From Rhodopseudomonas palustris JSC-3b (GTDB taxonomy: Bacteria > Pseudomonadota > Alphaproteobacteria > Rhizobiales > Xanthobacteraceae): a stretch of 64,000 nt of DNA. The notes below the pieces were generated by a model. The model saw nothing but the letters and a program-made list of their open reading frames with translations. It ran no database searches and was not told the DNA's origin. Positions within the stretch are counted from its first letter, which is position 1. Each line of letters begins with the position of its first letter. Both the position numbers and the translations under genes were made by a program. Positions 1-7,695 of the stretch are shown piece after piece. Where the stretch lies: contig KI632513.1 in NCBI GenBank assembly GCA_000504425.1, positions 916,970 to 980,969 of the forward strand, in the 5' to 3' direction.

Positions 1-500
1 ATGGCATGTACAGCAAGTTCTATCAGTATCAGAACATCCCACAGGTGCGGATCGAAGGCGTCGAAGTCGAGACCGCCTATGATGCAGGCGGCTGGTTTGT
101 CGGCGTGACCGGCACCTGGCAGCGCGGCAACAATGTCGAAACCGGCGTCGCGCTTGCCACCGTGCAGCCGCGCAAGATCGTCACCGACGGCGGCGTGCGG
201 CTGCTTGATCGGCAACTGACCATCGCCGCGCAATGGGCGTCGTATGCGGCCACACCGACAATTCCGGGCTATCTGCCTTCGACCGCCTATGACCTCGTCA
301 ATCTCAACGTGGCCTATCGGCCGACCGCCGATATCACGCTCAACTTTTCGATCGATAACCTGTTGAACGCTTACTACCGGCCTTATGCGATCCCGGGATC
401 GTCGGTCGATGGCACTTCGCAGAACGACGTGCTGTTCAGCAGTCCCGGTCCCGGCATTGTCTACAAGGGCGGCCTGAGAGTGCATTTCGGCGGTGCATGA
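1..500 (+). CDS. TonB-dependent outer-membrane receptor, C-terminal part (probable heme receptor)
   Basis: Partial gene: the frame is open from the left edge (first full codon at base 3) and stops at TGA 498-500, so only about the last 165 residues are visible. The segment has the alternating polar/aromatic pattern of outer-membrane beta-strands, including a penultimate-strand motif FSIDNLLNAYYRPY of the type conserved near the end of TonB-dependent receptors. The last strand ends in HFGGA rather than in a terminal Phe. The five genes that follow encode heme degradation, heme carriage and the ExbB-ExbD-TonB energiser, so heme or hemoprotein uptake is the likely role. Family membership is fairly secure; the substrate is inferred from neighbours. 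The promoter and any iron-responsive site lie outside the window. Confidence 0.85.
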   Translation, partial: GMYSKFYQYQNIPQVRIEGVEVETAYDAGGWFVGVTGTWQRGNNVETGVALATVQPRKIVTDGGVRLLDRQLTIAAQWASYAATPTIPGYLPSTAYDLVNLNVAYRPTADITLNFSIDNLLNAYYRPYAIPGSSVDGTSQNDVLFSSPGPGIVYKGGLRVHFGGA

Positions 501-586
501 TCGACTACGGAGCGCCGTCGCCGGTCACACAGGCGGCGGCGCTGCATAGCCAGCGGATACCAGCAAGCAGCAAGCAAGGAGGCGTG

Positions 587-922
587 ATGTTCATTGCCAT
601 GAACCGATTTCAGGTGCGGATCGGCGCGGAGCCGACTTTCGAGGCGATCTGGCGGACGCGCGAGTCGCATTTGAACGAGATGGCAGGGTTCATCGAATTC
701 CGGCTGCTCAAGGGGCCGACGGTTGAGGATCACACGCTGTATGCCACCCACACCAGCTGGACTGACAAGGCGTCGTTTGAGGCCTGGACCAGCTCTGAAC
801 AATTCCGCCGGTCGCATGCCCGCGCCGGCAATGACAGCGGCCAGAGCCTCTATCTCGGCCATCCGCGCTTTGAGGGCTTTGAGGTGATCCGTTCCGAGTC
901 CAAAGCCGACGCCGCGGCCTGA
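587..922 (+). CDS. IsdG-type heme-degrading monooxygenase (HmuQ/HmuD-like)
   Basis: Predicted 111-residue ABM-fold (ferredoxin-like) protein that would cleave heme in the cytoplasm to release iron. The frame is open further upstream (from 497), but the ATG at 587 is preceded by AAGGAGG at 576-582 and gives the normal length for the family, so that start is chosen. The three residues that define IsdG-type enzymes are at the expected places: Asn6, Trp67 and His77. The C-terminal GHPRFEGFEVI segment is also typical of rhizobial heme oxygenases of this class. It lies 86 bases after the receptor and 23 bases before the HutX-like gene, in one apparent operon. Whether the products are biliverdin-like or staphylobilin-like cannot be read from the sequence. 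Confidence 0.9.
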   Translation: MFIAMNRFQVRIGAEPTFEAIWRTRESHLNEMAGFIEFRLLKGPTVEDHTLYATHTSWTDKASFEAWTSSEQFRRSHARAGNDSGQSLYLGHPRFEGFEVIRSESKADAAA

Positions 923-945
923 TCATGATGCAAGGAGAGATGACG

Positions 946-1464
946 ATGACCACCGAAACGACGCAGGCTGATCTGAAAACCTATCTGGCGCAGCGCCCTG
1001 GCGCGGTGATCGAGGAGGTCGCCAAGGAGCGTCAGATTGCGCCGCGCGCAGTGCTGGAAGCGCTGCCGGCCGGCATGGTGAAGTTCGGGCCCGGTGAAGC
1101 GTTCGCCGTGGTGATGGAGGAAATCTCCGGCTGGGGCGAGGTGACGCTGATCGTGCACACCGAGGACGCGATCTTCGAATTCACCGGCAGCGTGCCGCCG
1201 GGCGAGTTGTCGCGCGGTTACTTCAATCTGATGCAGCCCAAGGGATTGCACGGCCATCTGCGTCACGACAATTGCGCGGCGATCGCCTTCGTTGAGCGGC
1301 CGTTCATGGGCAAGGCCACCGCGTTCATCGCCTTCCTCAATCAACACGGCGGCATCATGTTCAAGGTGTTCGTCGGCCGCGACGAAGCCAAGGAGCTGCG
1401 CGCCGATCAGCTTGCGCAGTTCAGAGCGCTGGCGGCCAGCCTGGAAGCCAAGCAAGCGGCGTAG
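946..1464 (+). CDS. hutX: HutX-like cytosolic heme utilisation/carrier protein
   Basis: About 172 residues, matching the HutX/HuvX family of intracellular heme-binding proteins (ChuX-like fold) that receive heme after import and hand it to a heme oxygenase. Features seen: N-terminal helical region (residues 1-45), then a beta-rich core with WGEVTLIVHTEDAIFEF and a central GYFNLMQPKGLHGHL segment containing candidate heme-ligand histidines. In-frame ATGs lie at 925, 928, 940 and 946. AAGGAG at 932-937 is 8 bases from 946 but only 2 from 940, so 946 is preferred. It lies between the heme monooxygenase and exbB, which fits a relay from import to degradation. A function in heme transport is inferred from family and context. 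Confidence 0.88.
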   Translation: MTTETTQADLKTYLAQRPGAVIEEVAKERQIAPRAVLEALPAGMVKFGPGEAFAVVMEEISGWGEVTLIVHTEDAIFEFTGSVPPGELSRGYFNLMQPKGLHGHLRHDNCAAIAFVERPFMGKATAFIAFLNQHGGIMFKVFVGRDEAKELRADQLAQFRALAASLEAKQAA

Positions 1465-1486
1465 TGACGATAAGGATGTGCCGGAA

Positions 1487-2293
1487 ATGATGGGGCGCAA
1501 TCAACCGATCGCTGCACGACGACAAGTGGCCATGAGCACCGCGGTGATCGTGCTGCTCGGCCTTGCCGCAACATCGGCAGCGGCGGCGCCGGATACGGCG
1601 TCGCTGCCGCGCGATCTGTCGCCATGGGGCATGTTCCACAATGCCGATGTGGTGGTGAAGGTGGTGATGGTCGGGCTGGCGGCGGCGTCGCTCGCGGCAT
1701 GGACGGTGTGGCTCGCCAAATCGATCGAACTGCACCGCGAGCTGGCCTTGGCGCGCGGCCGGCTGCGTTCACTGGAAAGCGACAACAGCCTTGAGCAGGC
1801 GGAGGCGGATTGCGGCGAGGCCAGCGACGCGGTCGCCGAGATGATCCGGACGGTCGGACGTGAAGCCCGGCTGTCGTCGGGCGCGGTGCAGAGCGCCGAG
1901 TTCAAGGAACGGGTGCTGCTGCGGCTGGAACGGGTCGAAGCGGCGGCGGCGCGGCGCATCGGCATCGGCACCGGGTTATTGGCGACGATCGGCGCCACCG
2001 CGCCGTTCGTCGGCCTGTTCGGTACGGTGTGGGGCATCATGAATGCCTTCATCGGCATTTCCGAAGCGCACACCACCAATCTCGCCGTGGTCGCGCCCGG
2101 CATCGCCGAAGCGTTGCTGGCGACCGCGCTCGGGCTCGTTGCCGCGATTCCGGCAGTGGTGATCTACAATCATCTCGCGCGGCGGATTTCCGGTTATCGC
2201 GCGCTGCTCGGCGATGCCGCTGCCCAGATCGTGCTGATGCTTGGCCGTGAGGGCACGCGCGCCACCACGCGCGCGGTGCGGGCGGTGAGGTAG
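1487..2293 (+). CDS. exbB: TonB-system proton channel subunit ExbB
   Basis: About 268 residues. An N-terminal hydrophobic stretch ending in ATSAAAA (probable signal peptide, as in longer alphaproteobacterial ExbB proteins) is followed by three predicted transmembrane segments, near residues 55-75 and in the C-terminal half. The C-terminal half carries the MotA/TolQ/ExbB signature: LLATIGATAPFVGLFGTVWG and the EALLATALGLVAAIPAVVIYN segment. Start at ATG 1487 is chosen because TAAGGA at 1471-1476 is 10 bases upstream; the frame is open much further upstream inside hutX, but that reading is an overlap. It forms the inner-membrane proton channel with ExbD to energise TonB. A three-base gap to exbD indicates tight co-transcription. 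Confidence 0.95.
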   Translation: MMGRNQPIAARRQVAMSTAVIVLLGLAATSAAAAPDTASLPRDLSPWGMFHNADVVVKVVMVGLAAASLAAWTVWLAKSIELHRELALARGRLRSLESDNSLEQAEADCGEASDAVAEMIRTVGREARLSSGAVQSAEFKERVLLRLERVEAAAARRIGIGTGLLATIGATAPFVGLFGTVWGIMNAFIGISEAHTTNLAVVAPGIAEALLATALGLVAAIPAVVIYNHLARRISGYRALLGDAAAQIVLMLGREGTRATTRAVRAVR

Positions 2294-2296
2294 GCC

Positions 2297-2731
2297 ATGG
2301 CCGGATCGGTGAGGCGCCGCGGCGGCGATGATGATCTGGTTGAGGCGCATGAGATCAACGTCACGCCGTTCATCGACGTGATGCTGGTGCTGCTGATCAT
2401 CTTCATGGTGGCCGCACCGCTCGCCACCGTCGATCTCGGCGTCGATCTGCCGTCCAGCACCGCGCAGCCGCAGCCGCGGCCGGAGCAGCCGGTGTTTGTG
2501 TCGCTGCGATCGGATCTGTCGGTGGCGGTCGGCGAACAGATCGTGGCGCGCGAGGGTTTGGCCGGTGCGCTCGATGGCGCCACTAAGGGCAACAAGGACG
2601 AACGGCTGTTTCTGCGCGCCGACAAGACCGTCAGCTATGGCGAGCTGATGGCGGCGATGAATCTGCTGCGCGACGCCGGCTATCTCAAGGTGGCGTTGGT
2701 CGGGCTGGAAGGCAGTGGAGCTTTGCCATGA
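2297..2731 (+). CDS. exbD: TonB-system subunit ExbD
   Basis: 144 residues: short cytoplasmic N-terminus, one transmembrane helix (about 27-47) and a periplasmic domain, the usual ExbD/TolR layout. The hallmark INVTPFIDVMLVLLIIFMV is present, with the membrane-embedded Asp that carries protons. It follows exbB by three bases and its stop overlaps the tonB start in an ATGA at 2728-2731, so the three are translationally coupled. Together they form the energy-transducing complex for the heme receptor at the start of the window. Confidence 0.96.
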   Translation: MAGSVRRRGGDDDLVEAHEINVTPFIDVMLVLLIIFMVAAPLATVDLGVDLPSSTAQPQPRPEQPVFVSLRSDLSVAVGEQIVAREGLAGALDGATKGNKDERLFLRADKTVSYGELMAAMNLLRDAGYLKVALVGLEGSGALP

Positions 2732-3576
2732 GCAACACGATCGTCGGCAATTGTCTGGCGCTGCATGTGTTGGGTGAGCGCGGCGCGACCTCGCGCTGGG
2801 TGCTGTCGGCCGCGGTGATCATCGGCTTGCACGCCGGTGCCGTTGCCGCCGCGCTGGCGCTGCAGGTGCCGAGCCCGCCGCCAGGATCGCCGACTGCGGC
2901 AATCCTGATCGATCTGGCGCCAGCGTCCGCGTCGCCGCAAACCACGCCGCTCGATCTCGCGCCGGGACCCGAGATGCAGCAGGCCGCAGAATCGGCACCG
3001 CCACCCGAGCCTGAGCCGGACACCGCTGCAACGGCCGCCATAGCGCCGACGCCGCCTCAGCCGTCGCCACTGGTGACGCTGCCGGCGGCCGACAAGGTCG
3101 AGCCAGCGGAAAAGCCCGCCGAGCAGCGCAAACAGCAGGTGGCGCGTCAGAAGCCGGCCAAGCGCCAGCGCGAAGCCAAGCTGCATCCGTCCGAGCAGCC
3201 GCCAGCGCCGCGCACCAGCGCCGCGCCGCGCGCCGAGCGCAGCGCACCAACGCTGACCGGCTCGGTCGCCGGTGCCCATGCGGCGATGTCGCTGCCGTCC
3301 TATCGGGCGCTGCTGGCGGCGCATCTGCAGCGCTTCAAGCAATATCCGGCGGCCTCGCGGGCGGCGGGCGAGCAGGGCACGGCCATGCTGAGTTTCGTGG
3401 TGGCGCGCAACGGCCGGGTGCTGAGCAGCAGGCTGGCGTCATCGTCCGGCTATGGCGCGCTCGATGCCGAGACCATGGCGATGATCCAGCGCGCCCAGCC
3501 GCTGCCGTCATTCCCCGACGATGTGCCGCATGCCCAGATGAGCTTTTCGGTGCCAGTGCGGTTCTCGGTGCGCTGA
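2728..3576 (+). CDS. tonB: Energy transducer TonB
   Basis: 282 residues. A short cytoplasmic N-terminus, one membrane anchor (about 24-46), a long Pro/Ala/Lys-rich periplasmic spacer (about 48-190) and a C-terminal TonB domain (about 192-282) that contacts the TonB box of receptors. In the C-terminal domain LQRFKQYPAASRAAGEQGTA and the GYGALDAETMAMI helix match the family. The start ATG overlaps the exbD stop by four bases. The spacer is rich in Pro, Gln and Lys as expected for a rod that crosses the periplasm. It is the last gene of the heme operon; the next gene, nikR, is convergent, with only 18 bases between the stops. Confidence 0.95.
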   Translation: MSNTIVGNCLALHVLGERGATSRWVLSAAVIIGLHAGAVAAALALQVPSPPPGSPTAAILIDLAPASASPQTTPLDLAPGPEMQQAAESAPPPEPEPDTAATAAIAPTPPQPSPLVTLPAADKVEPAEKPAEQRKQQVARQKPAKRQREAKLHPSEQPPAPRTSAAPRAERSAPTLTGSVAGAHAAMSLPSYRALLAAHLQRFKQYPAASRAAGEQGTAMLSFVVARNGRVLSSRLASSSGYGALDAETMAMIQRAQPLPSFPDDVPHAQMSFSVPVRFSVR

Positions 3577-3599
3577 CGGCGCGCGTTTAGCGCGTCAGC
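3572..3599. terminator. Imperfect hairpin spanning the convergent tonB/nikR stops
   Basis: GCTGACG (3572-3578) pairs with CGTCAGC (3593-3599) around a GC-rich interior. The arms overlap both stop codons. There is no uridine tract on either strand, so this may be a bidirectional stop for transcription or chance GC pairing. Confidence 0.35.
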
Positions 3600-4083
3600 C
3601 GGCTTCCTTGACCGATACGTGCTGATGGGCATGGCTGTGCTCGCCATGGGCGTGTTGCTCGCTGCGCAGATCGACCGGAATGGTCACCAGCCGGCCATGG
3701 CGCACCCCGCGCTCGGCTATCACATGCTCGGCGAGATGGCGCACCGCGCCCGTGTCGCCGCGCAGCACCGCCACTTCCATGCAGCTGTCGTGGTCGAGAT
3801 GGACATGCAGCGTCGCGACCGACAGATCATGATGGTCGTGGTGGGTATGGGCCAGCCGCTTCGACAGCTCGCGGATGTGGTGGTCGTACACATAGACCAG
3901 CGCCGCCATGCAGGTCGGCGCCTCTGCCGCGGGGGCAGTTGCGGCGTCTTCGCGCTCGCGCTGCAGGCCGGCGCGCACCAGATCGCGCATCGCTTCGGAA
4001 CGGTTCTGATAGCCGCGCAGCGCGATGAAGCGATCGAGCTCGTCCATCAATTCATCGTCGAGCGTCATGGTGATCCGCTGCAT
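3595..4083 (-). CDS. nikR: Nickel-responsive ribbon-helix-helix regulator NikR
   Basis: 162 residues from ATG 4083, preceded by GGGGAGG seven bases upstream; an upstream in-frame extension to 4113 has no such signal. The N-terminal ribbon-helix-helix domain (about 1-45, MQRITMTLDDELMDELDRF) binds DNA. The C-terminal ACT-like domain binds nickel. Aligning with the known high-affinity ligands (His76, His87, His89 and Cys95 in E. coli) gives His82, His93, His95 and Cys101 here, all present. It has an extra His-rich tail (HAHGEHSHAHQH) and a His-rich loop (HTHHDHHD). It lies 102 bases downstream of the ABC ATPase on the same strand and may be co-transcribed with it. NikR normally represses nickel import in response to Ni(II). 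Confidence 0.95.
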   Translation of the reverse strand: MQRITMTLDDELMDELDRFIALRGYQNRSEAMRDLVRAGLQREREDAATAPAAEAPTCMAALVYVYDHHIRELSKRLAHTHHDHHDLSVATLHVHLDHDSCMEVAVLRGDTGAVRHLAEHVIAERGVRHGRLVTIPVDLRSEQHAHGEHSHAHQHVSVKEAG

Positions 4084-4185
4084 CGGCCGTCCTCCCCCTG
4101 AACGCCGGCGCAAGATGCGTGCTGCGCCGTTGCGGCCACGATAGCGGAGCGCCGGCCGCCGGTCGAGCGGCGCCGGTTTGGCCGG

Positions 4186-5496
4186 TCAGTGCGGGTTTTC
4201 CAGGCTGAACAGCTCGGACTGTTCGTCATAGGCGAACAGCTCGGCGTAGCGGCCCCACGAGACGATGGTCTTCAAGGTCTCGTCGGCGTAGTCCTCCGAC
4301 ATGTAGTCTTCCAGCTCGTTGCGGAACCGGGCAGCCGGGGCGGTGTGCGAGGGCCGCTCGTCGAGCACGCGCCGGATCAGGCCGATCACCGGCACATAGG
4401 TGATCAGATGATCGGCAAACAGCTTTTTGCGGGCGTCGGTATCGAGTTCGGCAAAGCGCCGGCCGGGCTCGGCCAGCACGATGTCGCCCTCGCTGACTTG
4501 CGCAAAGCGCAGCAACTGCAGCGTTTCCGCGAGCACGAACAATTCGTCGGCTTCGAGCTGCAAGGTCTCGGCCAGCACCGGCAGGTCAGCGCGGCCGTTA
4601 TAGGGCTCGCGCGCCAGCGTCTCCATCAGACCGGCCATCAGGTTGGAGGAGATGTGGTTCAGCACCAGGCCGACGCCGGTGCCGGGCAGGCCTTCGATCG
4701 CCGCGGCGCGCGGCTCGGGGCGCTGCGTCATGCGGGCATAGATGCTGTCGACCAGCTGGCGGAACGACGGGTCGAGACGATTGCGCGGATGCGGTAGCTC
4801 GACCTTGATCTCGGCGGCGACCCGGCCCGGATTGGACGAAAACACCAGGATGCGGTCGCACATCAGCACCGCTTCCTCAATGTTGTGGGTCACCATCAGC
4901 ACCGATTTGATCGGCAACCGGCCTTCGACCCACAGCTCGATCAGGTCGGTACGCAGCGTTTCGGCGGTGAGCACGTCGAGCGCCGAAAACGGCTCATCCA
5001 TCAGCAGCAGATCGGGATGCACCACCAGCGCGCGCGCAAAGCCGACGCGCTGGCGCATGCCGCCCGACAGCTCCTTGGGATAGGCGGATTCGTAGCCATC
5101 GAGGCCGATCAGGTCGATCGCGGCCAGCGCGCGCGAACGCCGTTCGGCACGATCGATGCCGAGCGCTTCCAGGCCGAGTTCGACGTTTTGAAGCACCGTC
5201 AACCACGGAAACAGCGCGAAGGACTGAAACACCATGGACACGCCATCGGGCGGGCCGTTGATGTCCCGCCCGCGGCAGCGCGCCGAGCCGCCCGACGGGG
5301 CGATCAAGCCGGCGATGATGCGCAGCAGCGTTGACTTGCCCGAGCCGGAGCGGCCGAGCAGGCCGACGATCTCGCCGGCACGCAGCGTCAGATCGACGTC
5401 TTCCAGCACCACCAGGTCTTCGCCGCTGCCCTTGGGGAACAGCCGCGAGACATTGCGCAACTCAATGAGATCGGCGGTCATGCGATCCTCGACCAT
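4186..5496 (-). CDS. ABC transporter ATPase with C-terminal AAA-associated domain (NitT/TauT-like)
   Basis: 436 residues. The first ~265 form a nucleotide-binding domain: Walker A GRSGSGKST (48-56), signature LSGGMRQRV, Walker B LLLMDEPFSALD and the switch His in THN. The remaining ~150 residues are a helical extension resembling the AAA-associated C-terminal domain found on a subset of NitT/TauT-type ATPases (GVGLVLNHISSNLMAGLM and following). Start at ATG 5496: GAGGAG at 5504-5509 is seven bases upstream, and the stop of the permease gene (5508-5510) lies inside this signal, so the two are coupled. No periplasmic binding protein is nearby. The substrate is unknown; proximity to nikR raises nickel or another metal as one option, against the nitrate/sulfonate assignment usual for the family. 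Confidence 0.9.
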   Translation of the reverse strand: MVEDRMTADLIELRNVSRLFPKGSGEDLVVLEDVDLTLRAGEIVGLLGRSGSGKSTLLRIIAGLIAPSGGSARCRGRDINGPPDGVSMVFQSFALFPWLTVLQNVELGLEALGIDRAERRSRALAAIDLIGLDGYESAYPKELSGGMRQRVGFARALVVHPDLLLMDEPFSALDVLTAETLRTDLIELWVEGRLPIKSVLMVTHNIEEAVLMCDRILVFSSNPGRVAAEIKVELPHPRNRLDPSFRQLVDSIYARMTQRPEPRAAAIEGLPGTGVGLVLNHISSNLMAGLMETLAREPYNGRADLPVLAETLQLEADELFVLAETLQLLRFAQVSEGDIVLAEPGRRFAELDTDARKKLFADHLITYVPVIGLIRRVLDERPSHTAPAARFRNELEDYMSEDYADETLKTIVSWGRYAELFAYDEQSELFSLENPH

Positions 5497-5507
5497 CTCG
5501 TTTCTCC

Positions 5508-7250
5508 TCAGCCGAGCCGCAGGCGACGTTCGCCAAAGGCGTGGAGCGGCCGCCAGAACAGCCGATTGAACAGCGTGACCATCACGCACATCACGGTGAT
5601 GCCGAGCACCACACGCGGGAAGTCACCCGACACGGTCGCGCCGGCGATGTAAGCGCCAAGCCCGGTGGCTTGCAGCTGCGTCTGGCCCCAGCTCGCCACC
5701 TCGGCGACGATCGAGGCGTTCCAGGAGCCGCCCGACGCGGTGATGGCGCCGGTGATGTAGTACGGGAAGATGCCGGGCAGCACCACTTTCACCCACCAGC
5801 GCCAGCCGCGCAGATGAAAGCTGCTGGCCGCCTCACGCAGATCGTTGGGAAAAGCGCTGGCGCCGGCAATGACGTTGAACAGGATGTACCATTGCGTGCC
5901 CAGGATCATCAGCGGGCTCAGCCAGATGTCCGGGTTGAGACCGTATTGCACGATGCCGACCACGAAGATCGGAAACGCCAGATTGGCCGGGAACGCCGCC
6001 AAGAACTGCGCGATCGGCTGCACGCGCTCGGCCAGCTTGGGGCGCAGCCCGATCCAGACCCCGATCGGCACCCAGATCAGGCTGGCGAGCGCGATCAGCA
6101 CCACCACACGGGTCAGGGTGATCAGACCGAGCCCGACCGCGTTCAACACGTCGGCGAACGCCAGCGTTTCTGACAATTGGCCATAGAGGCGCCAGCCGAC
6201 ATAAAAGGTGCCGGCGCCAATGCCGAGCACCCAGAGCACATCGAGCAGCCGCGACAACCATTTTGGCGCGACGCCGCGCGGCCAACGCCACGGCATCCGG
6301 AATTGCCAGTTGGAAATCGAATGCGTCGCCGCGTCGAACGGCACCGACAGCGCGCGCAACGCCCGGGTGCGGCGAAACAGATCGAGCACCCAGGAGGTCG
6401 GCTCATTGCCGGACGAGGTCTGCTCGAAGCGGAATTTGTTGGCCCAGGCCACGATCGGCCGGAACAGCAACTGATCATAGGCGATGATCACCAGCAGCAT
6501 CGTCAGCAGCGCATAGCCGATCGCGGCGAGGTCGCGCTGCTGGATCGCGAGCGCGACATAGGAGCCGACGCCGGGCAGGGTGACCGTGGAATTGCCGACC
6601 GTGATCGCTTCCGAGGCGACCACGAAGAACCAGCCGCCGGACATCGACATCATCGTGTTCCAGATCAGCCCCGGCATCGCGAACGGCACGTCGAGCCGCC
6701 AGAACCGCTGCCAGGCGCTGAGATGGAAGCTGCGCGAGGCTTCCTCCAGATCCTTGGGCACGTTGCGGATCGACTGGTACATGCTGAACGTCATGTTCCA
6801 GGCCTGGCTGGTGAAGATCGCGAACACGCAAGCGAGTTCGGCGCCGAGCACCCGGCCCGGAAACAGGCTCATGAAAAACACGACCGTGAAGGTCAGAAAG
6901 CCGAGGATCGGCACCGACTGCAAAATGTCGAGCAGCGGGATCAACACCATCTCGGCGCGCCGGCTCTTGGCGGCCACTGTGGCATAGACCAGCGTGAACA
7001 GCAGCGAACAGGCGATCGCGGTCAGCATGCGTAGCGTGGTGCGCAGCGCATATTCCGGCAGATTCCACGGATCGAGCGACACCGCAGGGTTGTCGAGCGC
7101 GGACAGCGGCACGTTGATCTGCTCGCCGCCATAGACCACCAGCATCATCACGCCGACGATCAGAATTAGCGCGACGACATCCCACAGGTTTGGCACGTAG
7201 GTGCGCCCCAGCGAGGGCGGCGTAACGACATGTGCTGGCATGCGCGGCAC
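5508..7250 (-). CDS. Double-length ABC importer permease (two fused BPD_transp_1 domains)
   Basis: About 580 residues; two homologous inner-membrane permease units in one chain, roughly residues 80-270 and 380-565. Each carries its own EAA loop that docks on the ATPase: KDLEEASRSFHLSAWQRFW and NDLREAASSFHLRGWRWWV. The halves are joined by a linker with an extra hydrophobic segment. Normal NitT/TauT-type permeases are ~250-300 residues and work as dimers; here the dimer is a single polypeptide. The start is uncertain between 7250 and the second ATG at 7241. The gene is followed by its ATPase with a partly overlapping ribosome-binding site. No substrate-binding protein is encoded next to it, so a distant or shared one, or none, must be assumed. 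Confidence 0.9.
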   Translation of the reverse strand: MPRMPAHVVTPPSLGRTYVPNLWDVVALILIVGVMMLVVYGGEQINVPLSALDNPAVSLDPWNLPEYALRTTLRMLTAIACSLLFTLVYATVAAKSRRAEMVLIPLLDILQSVPILGFLTFTVVFFMSLFPGRVLGAELACVFAIFTSQAWNMTFSMYQSIRNVPKDLEEASRSFHLSAWQRFWRLDVPFAMPGLIWNTMMSMSGGWFFVVASEAITVGNSTVTLPGVGSYVALAIQQRDLAAIGYALLTMLLVIIAYDQLLFRPIVAWANKFRFEQTSSGNEPTSWVLDLFRRTRALRALSVPFDAATHSISNWQFRMPWRWPRGVAPKWLSRLLDVLWVLGIGAGTFYVGWRLYGQLSETLAFADVLNAVGLGLITLTRVVVLIALASLIWVPIGVWIGLRPKLAERVQPIAQFLAAFPANLAFPIFVVGIVQYGLNPDIWLSPLMILGTQWYILFNVIAGASAFPNDLREAASSFHLRGWRWWVKVVLPGIFPYYITGAITASGGSWNASIVAEVASWGQTQLQATGLGAYIAGATVSGDFPRVVLGITVMCVMVTLFNRLFWRPLHAFGERRLRLG

Positions 7251-7695
7251 CGTGAATCGAGTTTTGAAGTTGCCCGTCGGCGCCGCCGCATCGCTGTCGA
7301 AGTGGCGTGGTCCGACTGGATCGACACCGGATCGGCCATGGCAGCCGGCTGTGGCCGCGACCTAGTCAAGCGTCGAATTGTTGTCAATCCAAATCGGTCC
7401 GTCCGGCCGGCGAGCGTTGTTGGCCGGGCGCGCGTTAATCATGTCGGGATGGCAGCACGGCGTAAGGCTCGCGATCGCGCGGAGCAGCTGGCCGGCGTTA
7501 TCCTGCGGCGCGGCGCACGCCCTGGCCGTCATCGAACTGTCGCAAACAATGCGTGCCGGGCGCCGCCGCGCCGTGCTGTTGTGGCCGCTCGGCGACACCC
7601 ACAGGAAACTTGGCGAGGCTGTTCTAAATTCTCGGTGGCCCCGGCACTGTTGTGATACGGGGCGACCTACTGGTTGAGTCGAGGAGTTTAAGCCC
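7251..7695. other. Intergenic region between divergent genes (445 bases)
   Basis: Promoter region for both the ABC importer (leftward) and the outer-membrane fusion gene (rightward). Short open frames on both strands lack ribosome-binding sites and family resemblance. I looked for a NikR operator of the GTATGA-N16-TCATAC type and did not see one. Confidence 0.5.

Noticed and set aside
6177-7034. 285-residue open frame on the plus strand
   Set aside because: Antisense to the permease; Arg/His/Glu-rich shadow product.
7166-7677. Several short frames between the ABC importer and the outer-membrane fusion gene
   Set aside because: No ribosome-binding sites or family resemblance; Arg/Ala-rich products typical of GC-rich noise.
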